A stretch of 64,000 bases of DNA from Adiantum capillus-veneris. Taxonomy: Eukaryota > Streptophyta > Polypodiopsida > Polypodiales > Pteridaceae. Positions 32,335 through 43,364 of the stretch are shown piece by piece. The translations under genes and the position numbers were made by a program. The notes under the pieces are model-generated. The model did not search any database. It was given only the letters and a program-made list of their open reading frames with translations, and was not told where the DNA came from. Location: NCBI GenBank assembly GCA_014529385.2, contig CM043942.1, positions 55,677,340 through 55,741,339 on the forward strand, read 5' to 3'. The first letter of the stretch is position 1. Each line of letters begins with the position of its first letter.

Positions 32335-33485
32335 GCCTCGCGGTTTTGTCATAAAAGGACAAGAGGACAAAGTGTGCAGATGTAAGAAAGCTTTGTATGG
32401 GTTGAAGCAATCTCCTCGTGCTTGGTATGAGAAAGCTGACACTCATTTGGTTAAATGAGGCTTTCGTAACAGTCCAAAAGAAAGCACATTGTATGTAAAG
32501 CGTGAGGGTGATGTACTTCTCATTGTGGTTCTTTATGTTGATGATTTTCTGATCACTGGACCAAATGAGAGACATATTGCTGAATTTAAGGCTGATTTGA
32601 ATGCTACTTTCAAGATGAAAGATTTGGGGCTGTTGCATCATTACTTGGGTATACAGTTTAAGCAGTGTGATGGTGGTATTGCCTTGTGTCTGAAAATTTA
32701 CATAGAGACATTGCTATGTAAGTTTGGACTTGAGGAATGCAAACCTATTGCCACTACCATGGAAATAGGTTTGAAGTTGAGTCTACATGATGCTGGCGAT
32801 CTTGCTGATGTCACTCTTTTTCAAAGTGCTGTTGGCTACCTCATTTATGTATGCAACACGAGGCCGGATATTCAGTTTCCAGTCTCACAGGTCAACAGAT
32901 TTATGCATAGCCCAGGGTCTAAGCATTGGCAGGCTGTCGAGAGGATTTTCCGCTACCTTAGTGGCACTTTACATCTTGGCTTGTTTTATCCCAAGGGGGG
33001 ATCATTGCCGCCAGACTTACATGCTTTTTCGGACTCAGATTGGTCTAGTTGTTTTGACACGCGAGTGTCCACAAGTGGTTTTTGTTTCATGCTTGGCAGT
33101 TCATGTATATCATGGAAAGAAGCAACCTACTGTGTCCACTTCGAGTTGTGAGGCTCAGTACAGGGCAGTCTTCACAGCTACGATTGAGTGTGTATGGCTT
33201 AGACGCCTTATGGCTGATTTGGGTGTTGGATAGGACACTGCCAACACTATCTACAATAACAGTCAGAGCGCATTGGCAGTTGCGAGGAACCCAGTTTTTC
33301 ATGCTCGCACAAAGCACATTGAGGTGCATTACCATTATGTCAGGGAGAGGCTCTCAGCAGGAGAGATCAGCTTGGCTTATGTGCCAACACAGGACAACCT
33401 TGCAGATCTTTTCACAAAGGCATTGTATCATGAGAAGCTTGAAGCTTTCCGCAAAGCTTTGGGCTTACTCCCCTTTGTGGACTGA
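32335..33485 (+). pseudogene. Copia-4 RT end and RNase H, broken
   Basis: RT resumes with [19 protein letters not shown], a stop, then LIVVLYVDDFLITGPNERHI (active site intact), FKMKDLGLLHHYLGI, YLIYVCNTRPDIQFPVSQVN and HWQAVERIFRYLSG. RNase H follows: FSDSDWSSCFDTRVSTSG, WK with a frameshift near 33115, STSSCEAQYRAV, a stop at about 33230, then NNSQSALAVARNP (N for the catalytic D of DNQSA), ARTKHIEVHYHYVRER and the final DNLADLFTKAL. It ends at 33485, about 65 bases before the polypurine tract. Confidence 0.85.
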
Positions 33486-33548
33486 TCCTGTCCTCAGGGC
33501 ATGGAACTTCCCTTTACTCATGTGCCAGCTCTCATTCACCACATCACT

Positions 33549-33788
33549 CCAGGGGGGGATTGTTACCATATCCATGTGGTAGTGATGTGTGTGAACACAC
33601 TAGGACCGCCAGGGCATTTTTTTCCCTCTTTAGGAGGTTTTTCCCCCCATGCATTGTATATACGCCCATCACTCTAGGGCCATCTATCTTTCCATTGCAC
33701 ACTAAGTAAAACACTCTCTATTGTGTGCCTTGAGCTTCCTTCCTCTTCTCCAAGATGTGTGTGTTTCTCTGCAACCCTAATTCCAACA
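33549..33788 (+). repeat. Copia-4 polypurine tract and 3' LTR
   Basis: CCAGGGGGGGAT (33549-33560), then the 228 bp LTR. It differs from the 5' copy mainly in T and C run lengths and a few transitions. Confidence 0.92.
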
Positions 33789-33793
33789 ATGCT

Positions 33794-36526
33794 TTTATCC
33801 CATCATGCTTAGCTCATAGCTCAAGTTCCATCAAGTTTCAACTCATCAATACCACACACCAACTACAAATACCATACAATTCCCATGTAGTCAAATATGA
33901 AAGTAAGAGCATAAATGTGGATACCATTACCAATGGATGCATAGCCACAATCCAAACAGGATGGAATAAAATTGTCAATCCAGTGGGCCAAATGATTGGA
34001 AGCGTAGGCTAGCAAGGTGACTTTTGACATCGGCAACTCAGACAATGGTTGGAGTCAAGACACTCAAAATTTAGAACTATAGTGGAATTTTGAATTAATC
34101 ACACATGACAAGGTTTTGATAGTGAGCAAGTACTTAACAGAAAATAGAGAAAGCCATCAAAGGACTGGAGCAGCAAACTAAAGAACTGGAAAATTTTTAA
34201 ATCCAATGAGAAGGTTGAGAAATGGAACCTAGGGAATGATCTGAAAAAATAATAGTCTATGTTAGACCAGAAGCAACCAATTGTTGATAGTTTAAAGGAG
34301 GCCCACAATGTAATGAAGTAGTCCATTTTGGATAATTATATCCACTAGTCTCTGGTAGATATCACAAACTTGGAAGGAAATCTATCCCTCAACCAGACGG
34401 ACCTACAAAATCCGATTGTAAACATGAAAGAGGACCTGGAAGATAACGCGACCAAATAAACAAGTGCTTTAGAAAATCAAGCAACAATGGAGCATCTCCA
34501 ATTAAGCCAAGATGAAGACAAAGAGGACGATGATCTGAGTCAGCATTAGATGGTCTTTACTTGTAGGAACAAGGGGAACATTTTCATAATCCTAACTATA
34601 CAATTCTCACTTATAATGTAGTGAATACAATTCCAACTTCAGTATATCATAGTACTTTCTACCTGAATTGTTGTTCCTATAGATAAAGTATAGCTTGTGT
34701 AAGATCAAGCTGGTGAATTAGATTTCACTCCGAAAGGCAGTTCTCAAACTAACGTATATTGAACTCCTAGCTAAGAAGACCAAGGTTTTCAATCCATGTC
34801 ATTAGTTTAGATGTATTGTTTATATTCACTTATCCATACTTTTAGTGTTTGGTTAACAGGTCAAGGAATTGACTAGATTAATAGAGGTAGGGATTTTGGT
34901 GATGCACCTTTACCTTTTTTGTTTTCTAATGCCCTTTTTCCTTGAGGTAAGTATATGATACTTTTCCTCATCATAATAAGTATTCAATTTAATTTTATTT
35001 CATTTTTAAATATGCTTTCAATGAACTTTCACCCACTTATCTCTTTAGGTAGATGACAAAGTCATGTTTGAGGAAAGGATTCTAGGGGTTAGTGTACGTA
35101 GTACCTCCTCTGTCAAGCTTCCCTTTTCATATGTTAACAACTACAGGCATTAAATTTATTTTAATTGATTTTCTATCAAAGATTATATGGCTACAAGGTT
35201 AGCGATCGTTTTTTTGAATTGCCACATGTTGCTCTTACTTTATATAAGGCTGCAAAATCTGGGCTTCCAAATCAAGGAGATTGATGTAGCCAATTTGGAG
35301 CAAGGTTTACGATGAATGCCACCTTCACATAGTGAACATCACTATGGGAGACATATTCCACAGGTGAAGAATATGAGTCTCTAGGAGGATTGACACATGC
35401 ACCTTCTTTCCTAATAATGTACTGGGATGGAGTCTCTAAGAGTTGATCAAGTCTCACAGACCATTTCAAGCATTTGATATAAGGAAAAAATTTTAGTGGG
35501 GCCAAAAATTTTTAGGCGTATTAACGCATGTTTCAAAATGCTTCCATAAACCATCCATAATCCAAAATTCAATCATAAATCATAATCCGTTTCCCATGAC
35601 ATGGGTGAGGACTCCCTCTTTATGTGATACATAACCATTTTGCAAACCACTTTAGCCACCAATGGTTGCAAAAAATTTGATAGGACAAACATACCAAAAA
35701 AATAATCCAAGAGCCACACTAGCTAACACAACAAAAAAAACATAAGCGTATCGATAATTACAAGGAAAATCTCAGTCCTTGATCATAAGCCATAATGATC
35801 AATGAACCCAAGTGCCACACTTGGATTTTTAATTGCACTCATTGTTGGCAAACTCATCCAATACACATGGTCCTTAGAAACAAATTTTTTTAATGTATAA
35901 AAAAAATCCGACTAGCAAGTAAACATAATCTCAAATCACCAACTTAAAATATTTGAACTACATGTTAACAACATACCACAATTGTACATCTTCCTCCTTC
36001 TACATAGAGCTAGTTTTTTTTAACTTAAAAGGATGAAAAGCAGTACACATACGCACATGAGACATCCACACATTCTCTCTGAGATTCCATGCACATTATA
36101 ACCTCATTACATAACTATAATCATGACACAAAACAGTCCCATCACTTTTTTGGCCAACCATATGCACATTATAACCTCATTTACATAACCATAATAATGA
36201 CACAAAACAACCCCATGATCGCTTTGGCCAGCCATATACCCTAATTTCATCCTTATGGATAAAACAACTTTTAAATTTTTTTTTGGATGCATGCACCGTA
36301 TACACAAGAGATAGTGTGTTTGACCCATGTCAATGCATCAAGCTCAACCCTGTAACATAGGTTATCATCATAGCACATCAGTCCATTGATATGAAACTCA
36401 TGCTAACACTATGGTGAAAAAAGAAGCCTTTATATGCAAAGTTAACCACACATTCAAGTTAGAAAAGCATACATCTTCACATAAGGTCAAATTGGTGGAA
36501 ACAACTCACCGAAACTAATCATAAAG
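33794..36526. repeat. 4.5 kb repeat, copy 2, right part
   Basis: It continues copy 1 from about 7961 to 10527. It contains about 170 bases absent from copy 1, which form a 73 bp tandem pair (about 36091-36163 and 36164-36236, each starting GCACATTATAACCTCAT). Similarity ends at about 36526, after CTAATCATAAAGCATA. Confidence 0.82.
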
Positions 36527-37467
36527 CATACACAAGAACTTCATGACACTTTTCTATTTGGAAAAGAGACCTATTTTCCTCTAAGGATTTCTACTTTGAA
36601 ATGTAAATTTAGATAGGTATTTCTCTTTTCAATATGAGAAAAGAAAGGACGTTTTAATTTCCATGTTGGAATATAAGAGCATATTTTCATGATGTAAATA
36701 TTTCTAGGAATATTTACCATAAAGAAATCAAGACTTTTCCATGTAGGTTTTAGTTATCACATCATGGAAATTGAATTTCTTTATATGGGAAATTTCTCAC
36801 GCCCAACTTAAAAACTTTTCTACATGGTATATTAGAACTTCCACATGGAAAATTTGTTTTTCCAATTTGTAAATATTGGACATGGCACAGTGTAAAAATA
36901 TAAATATATGTATTGGCTACAATCAGGATTTTTTTTTGCAACCACCCGTTTCTTGAAAAAACCAAAGGTTTTATTCTTTTCTTTGCGCTTAAGTGTAATT
37001 TATAACGGGTAGCTCACATTTCACATGTAAAGAATAGGTAAAATTCATGGAAAAAAGGCTAAAGAGTCCTGGGTAGAATGCCATCTCACTCTTCCAAGAT
37101 AGTAGAATATTCCTTCCAAGCTACTTGTTGACCAACACTTCTAAAAGACCACATCTACCCCTCACCTTATGGACACATGTCTCAAGGTCTCATATACCTA
37201 AATTTGTCAATATTTCTATCATATTACATTCAAATACACATGTCTTGAAATTTCGTACCCTATCTTTAAAATATTTCATATTTTTTTGTAATTATTTGTT
37301 TATAAAAATGGTTAGAGACAAATTGCATGACTACTTTGAAACAATGCTGAAAACAATTTAAGCTTACTTCCCAAGACCATTTGGAGGGTTTATCACCATG
37401 TAGATGAGCATAGATGAAGAGAACTTTTGAGGTTTCGATTCTAAAATGAATAGAATTACAAGGGCCT
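36527..37467. other. Unassigned AT-rich sequence downstream of the SAM-domain gene
   Basis: There are no recognisable coding or repeat features. It lies between the end of the repeat and the 3' end of the minus-strand gene, so the first few hundred bases left of 37467 should include its 3' UTR. I see no AATAAA signal close to the stop. Confidence 0.4.
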
Positions 37468-39168
37468 TTAAATAGAGGCATTAGTGGAAGCAATCCATTC
37501 TATGTAACATCTCAAAAGATGCTCTTGCTGTGATTTGCTAGTGCAACTTTTAAAATGTACTTTGTGTGTGCTCTTTAGGTCTCTTATAGTTGGCCAAAGT
37601 TGACCATACATGTCATCTACATCATCTAAGTTCAATGTATCCATTGCAATTGCCTCCATGCGATCATTGCTCAATAGCTCCACCACAACCTAAAGCATCC
37701 AAAAAACAATAATTAGTAACTAGAACAAGGCATGTCAATTATCTTTAGCTAAGCGACATTTCTAAATACAATGTTACTTTCATCTAACCTCTTCATCAAA
37801 GCTCTCATTGAACCTTGATGGCTTTTTTATAATTCTACATGACCTGGTTACTTTAGGCATCTACACAAGAAAGGACCATTAATCAAAAGGTGGCATTAAC
37901 AATGTCAACATTTTCACACATTTAAATTGTTCAAATTAACACTCACTATTGAATGGTGGAATCTTGGAACATAAAATCCTCGAAAGTTACTTGATAGTCA
38001 CAAGCATATTGTATCTCATGAGCAATGGCCGGTACATTGACAATTGTGCTTTTGTTCAATGGTTGCTCTACTTCATTCGAAAATGGTGCAACATTATACT
38101 AAAAGCAATTAGATTCTATTAGATGACAAAATGGTAAGCAATACTCACTATGTTCAAAGCTAAGATTAAGAGAAAGGGTATAATCCCAAGAAAATAAAAA
38201 GAGATTATAATAGCATACGAAAACTTTAGCAAACTCTAATGATAAAGAATGATGATTGCCTTTTCCTATTCTATCATTACAAGAATGACATGGACTTGCA
38301 CTTTACAACTTCAAGCATGTGGAACAAAGATAAAAGAAACATTTTCCTAAAAGAGAAGACAAATGATATAAAATACTAATCTTTCACACTCAATCACCCA
38401 TATCTAACTTACAGTATTATCTAACAAGCCCTTGGACCTTCTGAATTCAATAAAAATTTCTAGAGTGCACAAAGAAAAATAGAGTTCATATACACACATA
38501 CTATCTCACATTTATGCACAAGGTATTAAAATCCTTGCCTGAAAAATCCTCTTTGTCTTGCTTGCAAAAACCCATGTCAAACAACTCTCTAATTTTTACC
38601 ATGCCCTTGTTAAAAGATGCCCATGCTTCTCGATAATGTTTCACAAGGAAGGATTTCCCAACGGTGGCATACATATCTTTTACCTTCGTAGGATAGAAAA
38701 TCCTATCATACGTTATTGGGCGCGCATCATTTTTAGGGATTCCTACATTACTTGTGATAAAGTCACTAACTACATCGGGTAAAGTAGGTTTGACATGAGA
38801 TTCGGTGTTGTATTCTAGGGCTTTGCTTTGTGAGGTTAAGCTCATATTCTCGGAAGAATGAAAAAGGGTGATGTTTGACTCTTAGGAACAAATATGTGGC
38901 CACCCTCTAGTACCCTTTTAGACCAACCCACCAGAGCATGTCTATGGGCAACACTCTTTATGCCTATCTCACTCCAACCTTCACTAGTCATATACAAGCA
39001 AAGTTTTCCATTAATGCCACTGGAAAAAATAGCCTCAGAATATTCACGTGTACCACAAAACCTTTGCACAAAATTAACCACTGATAGAGTGTCCCATGAT
39101 ATCACCTTGGAGTTAGTGTCAAAGCTCACATCTTCAAAGCTACGAGCTAAATTCAGAACGCTTAGCAT
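37468..39168 (-). CDS. Unrecognised SAM-domain protein, five-exon gene model
   Basis: Proposed exons on minus: 39168-38914, 38848-38510, 38098-37991, 37860-37789, 37689-37468, lengths 255, 339, 108, 72 and 222 bases, all multiples of three, joining to 331 residues plus stop. Donors are GTACTA (weak), GTGAGA, GTAACT and GTTAGA. Acceptors are CCGAG (weak), TTTTAG, TGTGTAG and GCTTTAG. Exon 1 holds a sterile-alpha-motif fold: WDTLSVVNFVQRF, YSEAIFSSGINGKLCLYM, then WSEIGIKSVAHRHALVGWSK, the usual end with GI-x-S-x-x-H-R. SAM domains bind proteins or RNA and oligomerise. The rest matches nothing I know; the last exon is acidic (LNLDDVDDMYGQLW). The first intron would be only 65 bases. No transposon signature was seen. 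Confidence 0.55.
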
Positions 39169-39191
39169 TGTACGTACCCTTTGGCAGCCAT
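39162..39191 (-). promoter_or_regulatory. Upstream ATG / short uORF overlapping the SAM-gene start
   Basis: An ATG at 39191 in good context (GATATGGCT) opens nine codons and stops at 39162, overlapping the main ATG (39168) in another frame. Alternatively this is the true start and the GTACGT at 39177 is a splice donor. Confidence 0.4.
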
Positions 39192-39284
39192 ATCTGTCCT
39201 CGAAAATGCAGTTTATGGAGCTCGTGAAATAGCCCCTGTGAGCACCTGAGCTTGTCTTCTTGTTGCACGTATGACCCTGTTCAG

Positions 39285-39490
39285 AGTTTCAAATGGAGAT
39301 GAGCCGTTTATATAGGAGCTCGGAGACGACCTGGCTGTGATAACAGCTTCTGCAGCGCACCCTTAAGGGCTCCGTACTGACTGGCCTTGATTACAGCTTT
39401 GCTGCGCAGCGCACCCTTAAGGGATCCGTACTGACTGGCCTTGATTATAGCTGCTGCATCGCACCCTTAAGGGCTCCGTACTGAGCTCGT
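39285..39490 (-). promoter_or_regulatory. Promoter of the SAM-domain gene: TATA box and three palindromic boxes
   Basis: On minus, CTATATAAACGG (about 39316-39305) is a good plant TATA box about 140 bases upstream of the ATG. Just upstream, a unit of about 50-54 bases is repeated three times. Each carries the perfect 10-base palindrome CCCTTAAGGG (39360-39369, 39414-39423, 39464-39473) followed by a CCGTACTGA segment and GCCTTGATTA. Repeated palindromes next to a TATA box suggest a dimeric transcription-factor site. No named element is claimed. Confidence 0.55.
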
Positions 39491-39711
39491 CTCTAATGTC
39501 CCTCGCTCTCTCTGAGCCCAGCCTTGAGAGCCTTTTGTTGAGCTTGTTAGATGGCTTCCCTCCCTTTCAACTGCAGCTCGTATCCTCTCTTTGGCTGTCA
39601 ATCAGTTGGCCGCCTTCATCCCCTCCAATCCCTTGGTAGTGCCTAGCTCCTGCAGTGTGCTCTGGCTTTTGAGCCCCCCCGTGCCCTCCTTTTATATTTC
39701 TCTGCAAGTGG

Positions 39712-39863
39712 TGTTGAGATGTAGAGAGAAAGACAGAGAGACGAGACAAGAGACACACCATATACGCTCCCAAAGACTGATTCATATTGAGGACAAGATA
39801 CAAATATATAGGTGAGACCAAGTTGAGTAGAGTGAGCCATATATAGCTCCAACACCCCCACTC
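39712..39863 (-). repeat. Copia-5 3' LTR and polypurine tract
   Basis: TGTTGAGATG...CTCCAACA, 143 bp, with GAGTGGGGG adjoining. It is near-identical to the LTR at 63157-63299. Confidence 0.95.
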
Positions 39864-39985
39864 AAACAAAGGTCTCTAGCTTTGGATGAAAAAACCCTTG
39901 GGGAGTTCAAGGGAAAAACCCAAGCCCCTATACAATGTGAAAATATGAACCAGCCTTGTGGAACTGTTTGAAAACAGATAAGGCT

Positions 39986-41841
39986 TCATTTTTGTCTAAG
40001 TAGAAATACAGTCGTATACCTTGAGAAATCATCAATGAAAGTAATGAAGTAGCGATATTGTGATCTCAAAGAAGGTAGAGGTCCACATATATCATATGAA
40101 CAATTCCAATATGTCATGAGAATGAGTTGTATTGGAAAGAGGAAAGGGTTTTCGATTGGTGTTTCCCAAGAGCACAAAATTCACAAATTCCCTTATGGGA
40201 TGGGCTTTAAGATCCATGCCATGAACAAGATCACGACGTTGAAGATCAAGGAGTTTTGAGAAATCAGCATGATTAAAACGGTGATGCCATACTTGTAATC
40301 ATGATCACCTGGAGCAGTGACAACATTTGCTACAGCATCGTTGAGAGAGAGTTCAAACAAATTACCATTTCGAGGAGCAGTGGCTATAGTTTGTCTCATC
40401 TTTCTCAATTCGGCATTTGGTATGATCAAATCCAACAAACAGACCAAGATCAACAAGTCTAGCAACTGAAAGAAGATTAAGTTGAAGATCTGGTACATGT
40501 AATACTCCTTGAAAAATTCGAGTGGAAAGAAGATAAGGTACCAAGATATAAGTCTCCCATACCCATTACTTGACAAGTAGTATCATCAGCAAGATAAACA
40601 ACACGTGAACTGGCAATGGATGATAGTTATGGAGCCACTTAGACTGATATGTCATATTTCATGTAGCACCAGAATCGACAAAAAAAAAAAAAATGATCCA
40701 TCGCAACTGAACATAGGACCCAGCTTGTTTCTGGTACAATTTTGTTTCGATGTTCAATAGCATATGCTCTATTCCGATCTGTGTCGAATCGACGCTTATA
40801 GCACATATGAGTGGGATGATCAGATCGTCCACAATATTCACAAGAATAAGAAGAAGAGTCTCTAGATAAACGTGGTTGTTTTGTGGTAATATTGTGTTCT
40901 TCATCATATTGACGTGCCCAACAATCATCTTCAGTATGGCCATTTCTGTTGCAGTAAGAACATTGCTTATTAGGGAATTTGAGACGAGAAGAAAATATTA
41001 CCGCGACGGCCACCTCTGCGGTTTCCTCGTTGAAATGGACGCCTTCGACCATAAAACGCCCGTTTCATTTGTTGTGACTCAGTGTCCTCTTGTGAAATCA
41101 TAGTTGTATCATGACTAGCATTACGATGTTCTTGACGTTGAGAGTATTCAATTAAAGACATGCAGGCTTGGTCAAAATCAAGACCATCTTTATTAGAGAG
41201 AATAGTAACAATGTTATCATAAAAAGAGTCCTTCACCGTATCAAGGAGAAGTGTAATCAGTTGCTTTTGTGGAACAGGATCATCGGCAGCAGCAAGTTGG
41301 TTAATAATAGATTTGAAAGATTCAATATGTCCCGTCATGGCAGTACCAACTTCATATTGTAACTTGTTAAGCAACCCTCTCAAATAAAGTATTTCTGTGA
41401 CAGATTTCTTCTGAAAGTTTGCAATAAGGTACTTCCATACGTCGTGGGATAGGCAGTTCATACTTAGCAAGAAAAAGGGAATCAGTAACAGCAGAAAGAA
41501 TATACCGACGAGCTGCTTTATCACGTCGTTGCCAATCCGTATAGGCAACATTCCAATCTTCAAATATAGGTCCTTCAGTGATAAGCACGTTATCATTATC
41601 CGTATCAACAGGCTGAGGCGGACAAACACGATTTTTCAAGAACAACATCGGAGAGTTCATCGCCTTCACGAATTAACAACATCTTTGTTTTCCAGCCTGG
41701 AAAACCTTGACCTGGAAAGGAGGAACAGAACGATGGCCAGAAAGAAAGCCGTTGACGAGAATATTCATAGCCATATCTTGTTGCGAGAAGAAGTATAAGA
41801 TAAGATCGCAGAATTTGCACACCATATATGGTGAAGGCCAC
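39986..41841 (-). pseudogene. Copia-5 gag, protease and integrase start, broken
   Basis: Minus order: gag (41841-41000, with WQRRDKAARRYILSAVTDSL and VWKYLIANFQKKSVTEILYL, KDGLDFDQACMSLIEY), an Arg/Gly stretch (RRRPFQRGNRRGGRRG), then two zinc knuckles (CSYCNRNGHTEDDCW and CEYCGRSDHPTHMCY). Protease start FFFFVDSGAT follows, then LQGVLHVPDLQLNLLSVARL (GAG-pre-integrase), SYDICGPLPS and YFITFIDDFSRYTTVFLL. The frame then jumps at about 39985 into 3' untranslated sequence. Several frameshifts are present. Two knuckles rather than one distinguishes this family from Copia-1 to -4. Confidence 0.82.
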
Positions 41842-42554
41842 AATTGAGAATGAGAGAGATATGAGGACTGCGTTCTGTCAACGATAAACGTAAGAACGAT
41901 GCTCAAGGAACGTCGAAAGATGTGAGAGACGTCACCCAAAAAAGGCAGGGTAAAGGAGACGTTAAAAATAAAAGAGTCCTCAAAATAGAGTGGCGTGAGA
42001 TGCAAGATTGACGGCCACAATAAGAATAGCAAAAAGCTAAATCTTCTCGAAAATGTTAACGCCAAAATAAGAAAAACGATCGCGGACGCTTCACGAAGAA
42101 GTAGGACGAAGAAAGCTGCGTCAAGCTCAATTGAAGTAAAAACAGCATAACTTTCTGTTGAGAACTCCGATTGGCGCAAACCTAGAACTCGAATCGAAGA
42201 GCTCGAGGAGACGAACAAGTTTTTAGGGTTCTTACTATCCAGGTACTCCAAATCGAAGAGCTCGAGGAGACGAACAAGCTTTCCCGTTTCTCCAAATTTT
42301 GAGCAGAACAGCAAGAAAAATTGAGATGAAGTTCAGGGTGTCATCAACAAGAAAACGTAATCAACGATTAGATTGATTAGCAATAAACGCCATAGAAAAC
42401 ACTAATAGTATTCTTCTTAACACAAAACAACCACAGTTAACAAGAATCAATGCTCAAAAACAAAATTTGTAGCAATTTTTGAATCTTACATGCAAATCGC
42501 ATACACATACTGTTTTGTCACCATGAATTGAATCGGCGCGTGATCGTTACTTCT

Positions 42555-42709
42555 GCTCTGATACCATGTTGAGATGTAGAGAGAAAGAGAGAGAGACGAG
42601 ACAAGAGACATACCATATAAGCTCCCAAAGACTGATTCATGTTGAAGACAAGATACAAATATATAGGTGAGACCAAGTTGAGTAGAGTGAGCCATAAATA
42701 GCTCCAACA
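42555..42709 (-). repeat. Copia-5 primer site and 5' LTR
   Basis: GCTCTGATACCA on plus (42555-42566) is immediately followed by the 143 bp LTR. Confidence 0.95.
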
Positions 42710-43364
42710 AGTGGGAGCCTGCGCAGCATATACGCAACCGCTCCATCCTTCACTTCACGCACACAATATACCCCTTGCTCTACCAGTCGACAGTGGCTTG
42801 ATAAGGAGGACTCCCACTAAGGAGCTTATTCAAGCTTGGCGCGCGGTCGTAATACAACAAAGTGAAGTAATAGTATTAGCAAAGTGAAGCTGACATTTGA
42901 GGAGAAGCCTTGTGCGTTCGCTACGCTGATCTGTGCATAGCCAAACTAGAACGTTCAACGCGCTCTATGTATAGCTAGAGAATACAGAAATTAGCTGTGG
43001 CGGGATATGAAGATGGAGTGTCGATTTAGATTGTAGCTACTAACAGAATTTGTGTGTGTGTGTGTTTGGAGGGAAACTTGAAACGTGACTGCTTTGCCTG
43101 TAAAAGCTTATTGAATCGAATATTGGTTTTGCCAGAATTCATAATTGTAAGAAACGGCGCCCAATAGCCCTCCATAATGACGCTACAGACTCACGTGGAC
43201 TCGTGGAGAGAGAGAGAGAGAAGTAAAGCAATGTGTGTGTGTGTGGTTGTTGAGCTTCACTAGAGTCTGCCGCTAGCCAGCGTGACCCACTCCTAGCCAG
43301 CGTCGAATTCATGGAGCCTGGAAACAGTTCGCTAGTCCATACATTTTCATTGGACCATTTTGTA
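42710..43364. other. Low-copy sequence with short microsatellites
   Basis: There is no gene or repeat partner in the window. (GT)n lies at 43050-43066, (GA)n at 43206-43222 and (GT)n at 43229-43244. Before the Copia-5 insertion this joined 39711 directly, so it may include distal promoter of the SAM-domain gene. Confidence 0.4.

Larger units (their letters stand above)
29192..33788 (+). mobile_element. Copia-4 with both LTRs, nested inside repeat copy 2
   Basis: LTRs are 29192-29417 and 33561-33788, flanked by ATGCC (29187-29191) and ATGCT (33789-33793), a 5 bp target duplication with one later change. The LTRs start TGTTACCATAT and end AATTCCAACA and differ at about nine positions plus short indels, roughly 4%. 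The interior has gag knuckle, protease, integrase, RT and RNase H traces. It is split by a Gypsy-A insertion (30768-32330) and has lost the end of integrase and the start of RT. No standard Met primer site is seen after the 5' LTR. Confidence 0.92.
39712..42709 (-). mobile_element. Copia-5, internally deleted, with short LTRs and perfect target duplication
   Basis: LTRs of 143 bp (39712-39854 and 42567-42709) are flanked by AGTGG on both sides (39707-39711 and 42710-42714). The primer site TGGTATCAGAGC on minus (42566-42555) touches the 5' LTR, and the polypurine tract GAGTGGGGG (39863-39855) touches the 3' LTR. The LTRs differ at six of 143 positions. Gag, protease and integrase start are present; RT and RNase H are deleted. 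It separates the SAM-gene promoter from what was its upstream DNA (42710 onward). Confidence 0.95.

Noticed and set aside
41673-42314. 213-residue minus frame in the Copia-5 leader
   Set aside because: Hydrophobic, with no family resemblance; it overlaps the gag start in another frame and lies between primer site and gag, so it is probably a chance frame.
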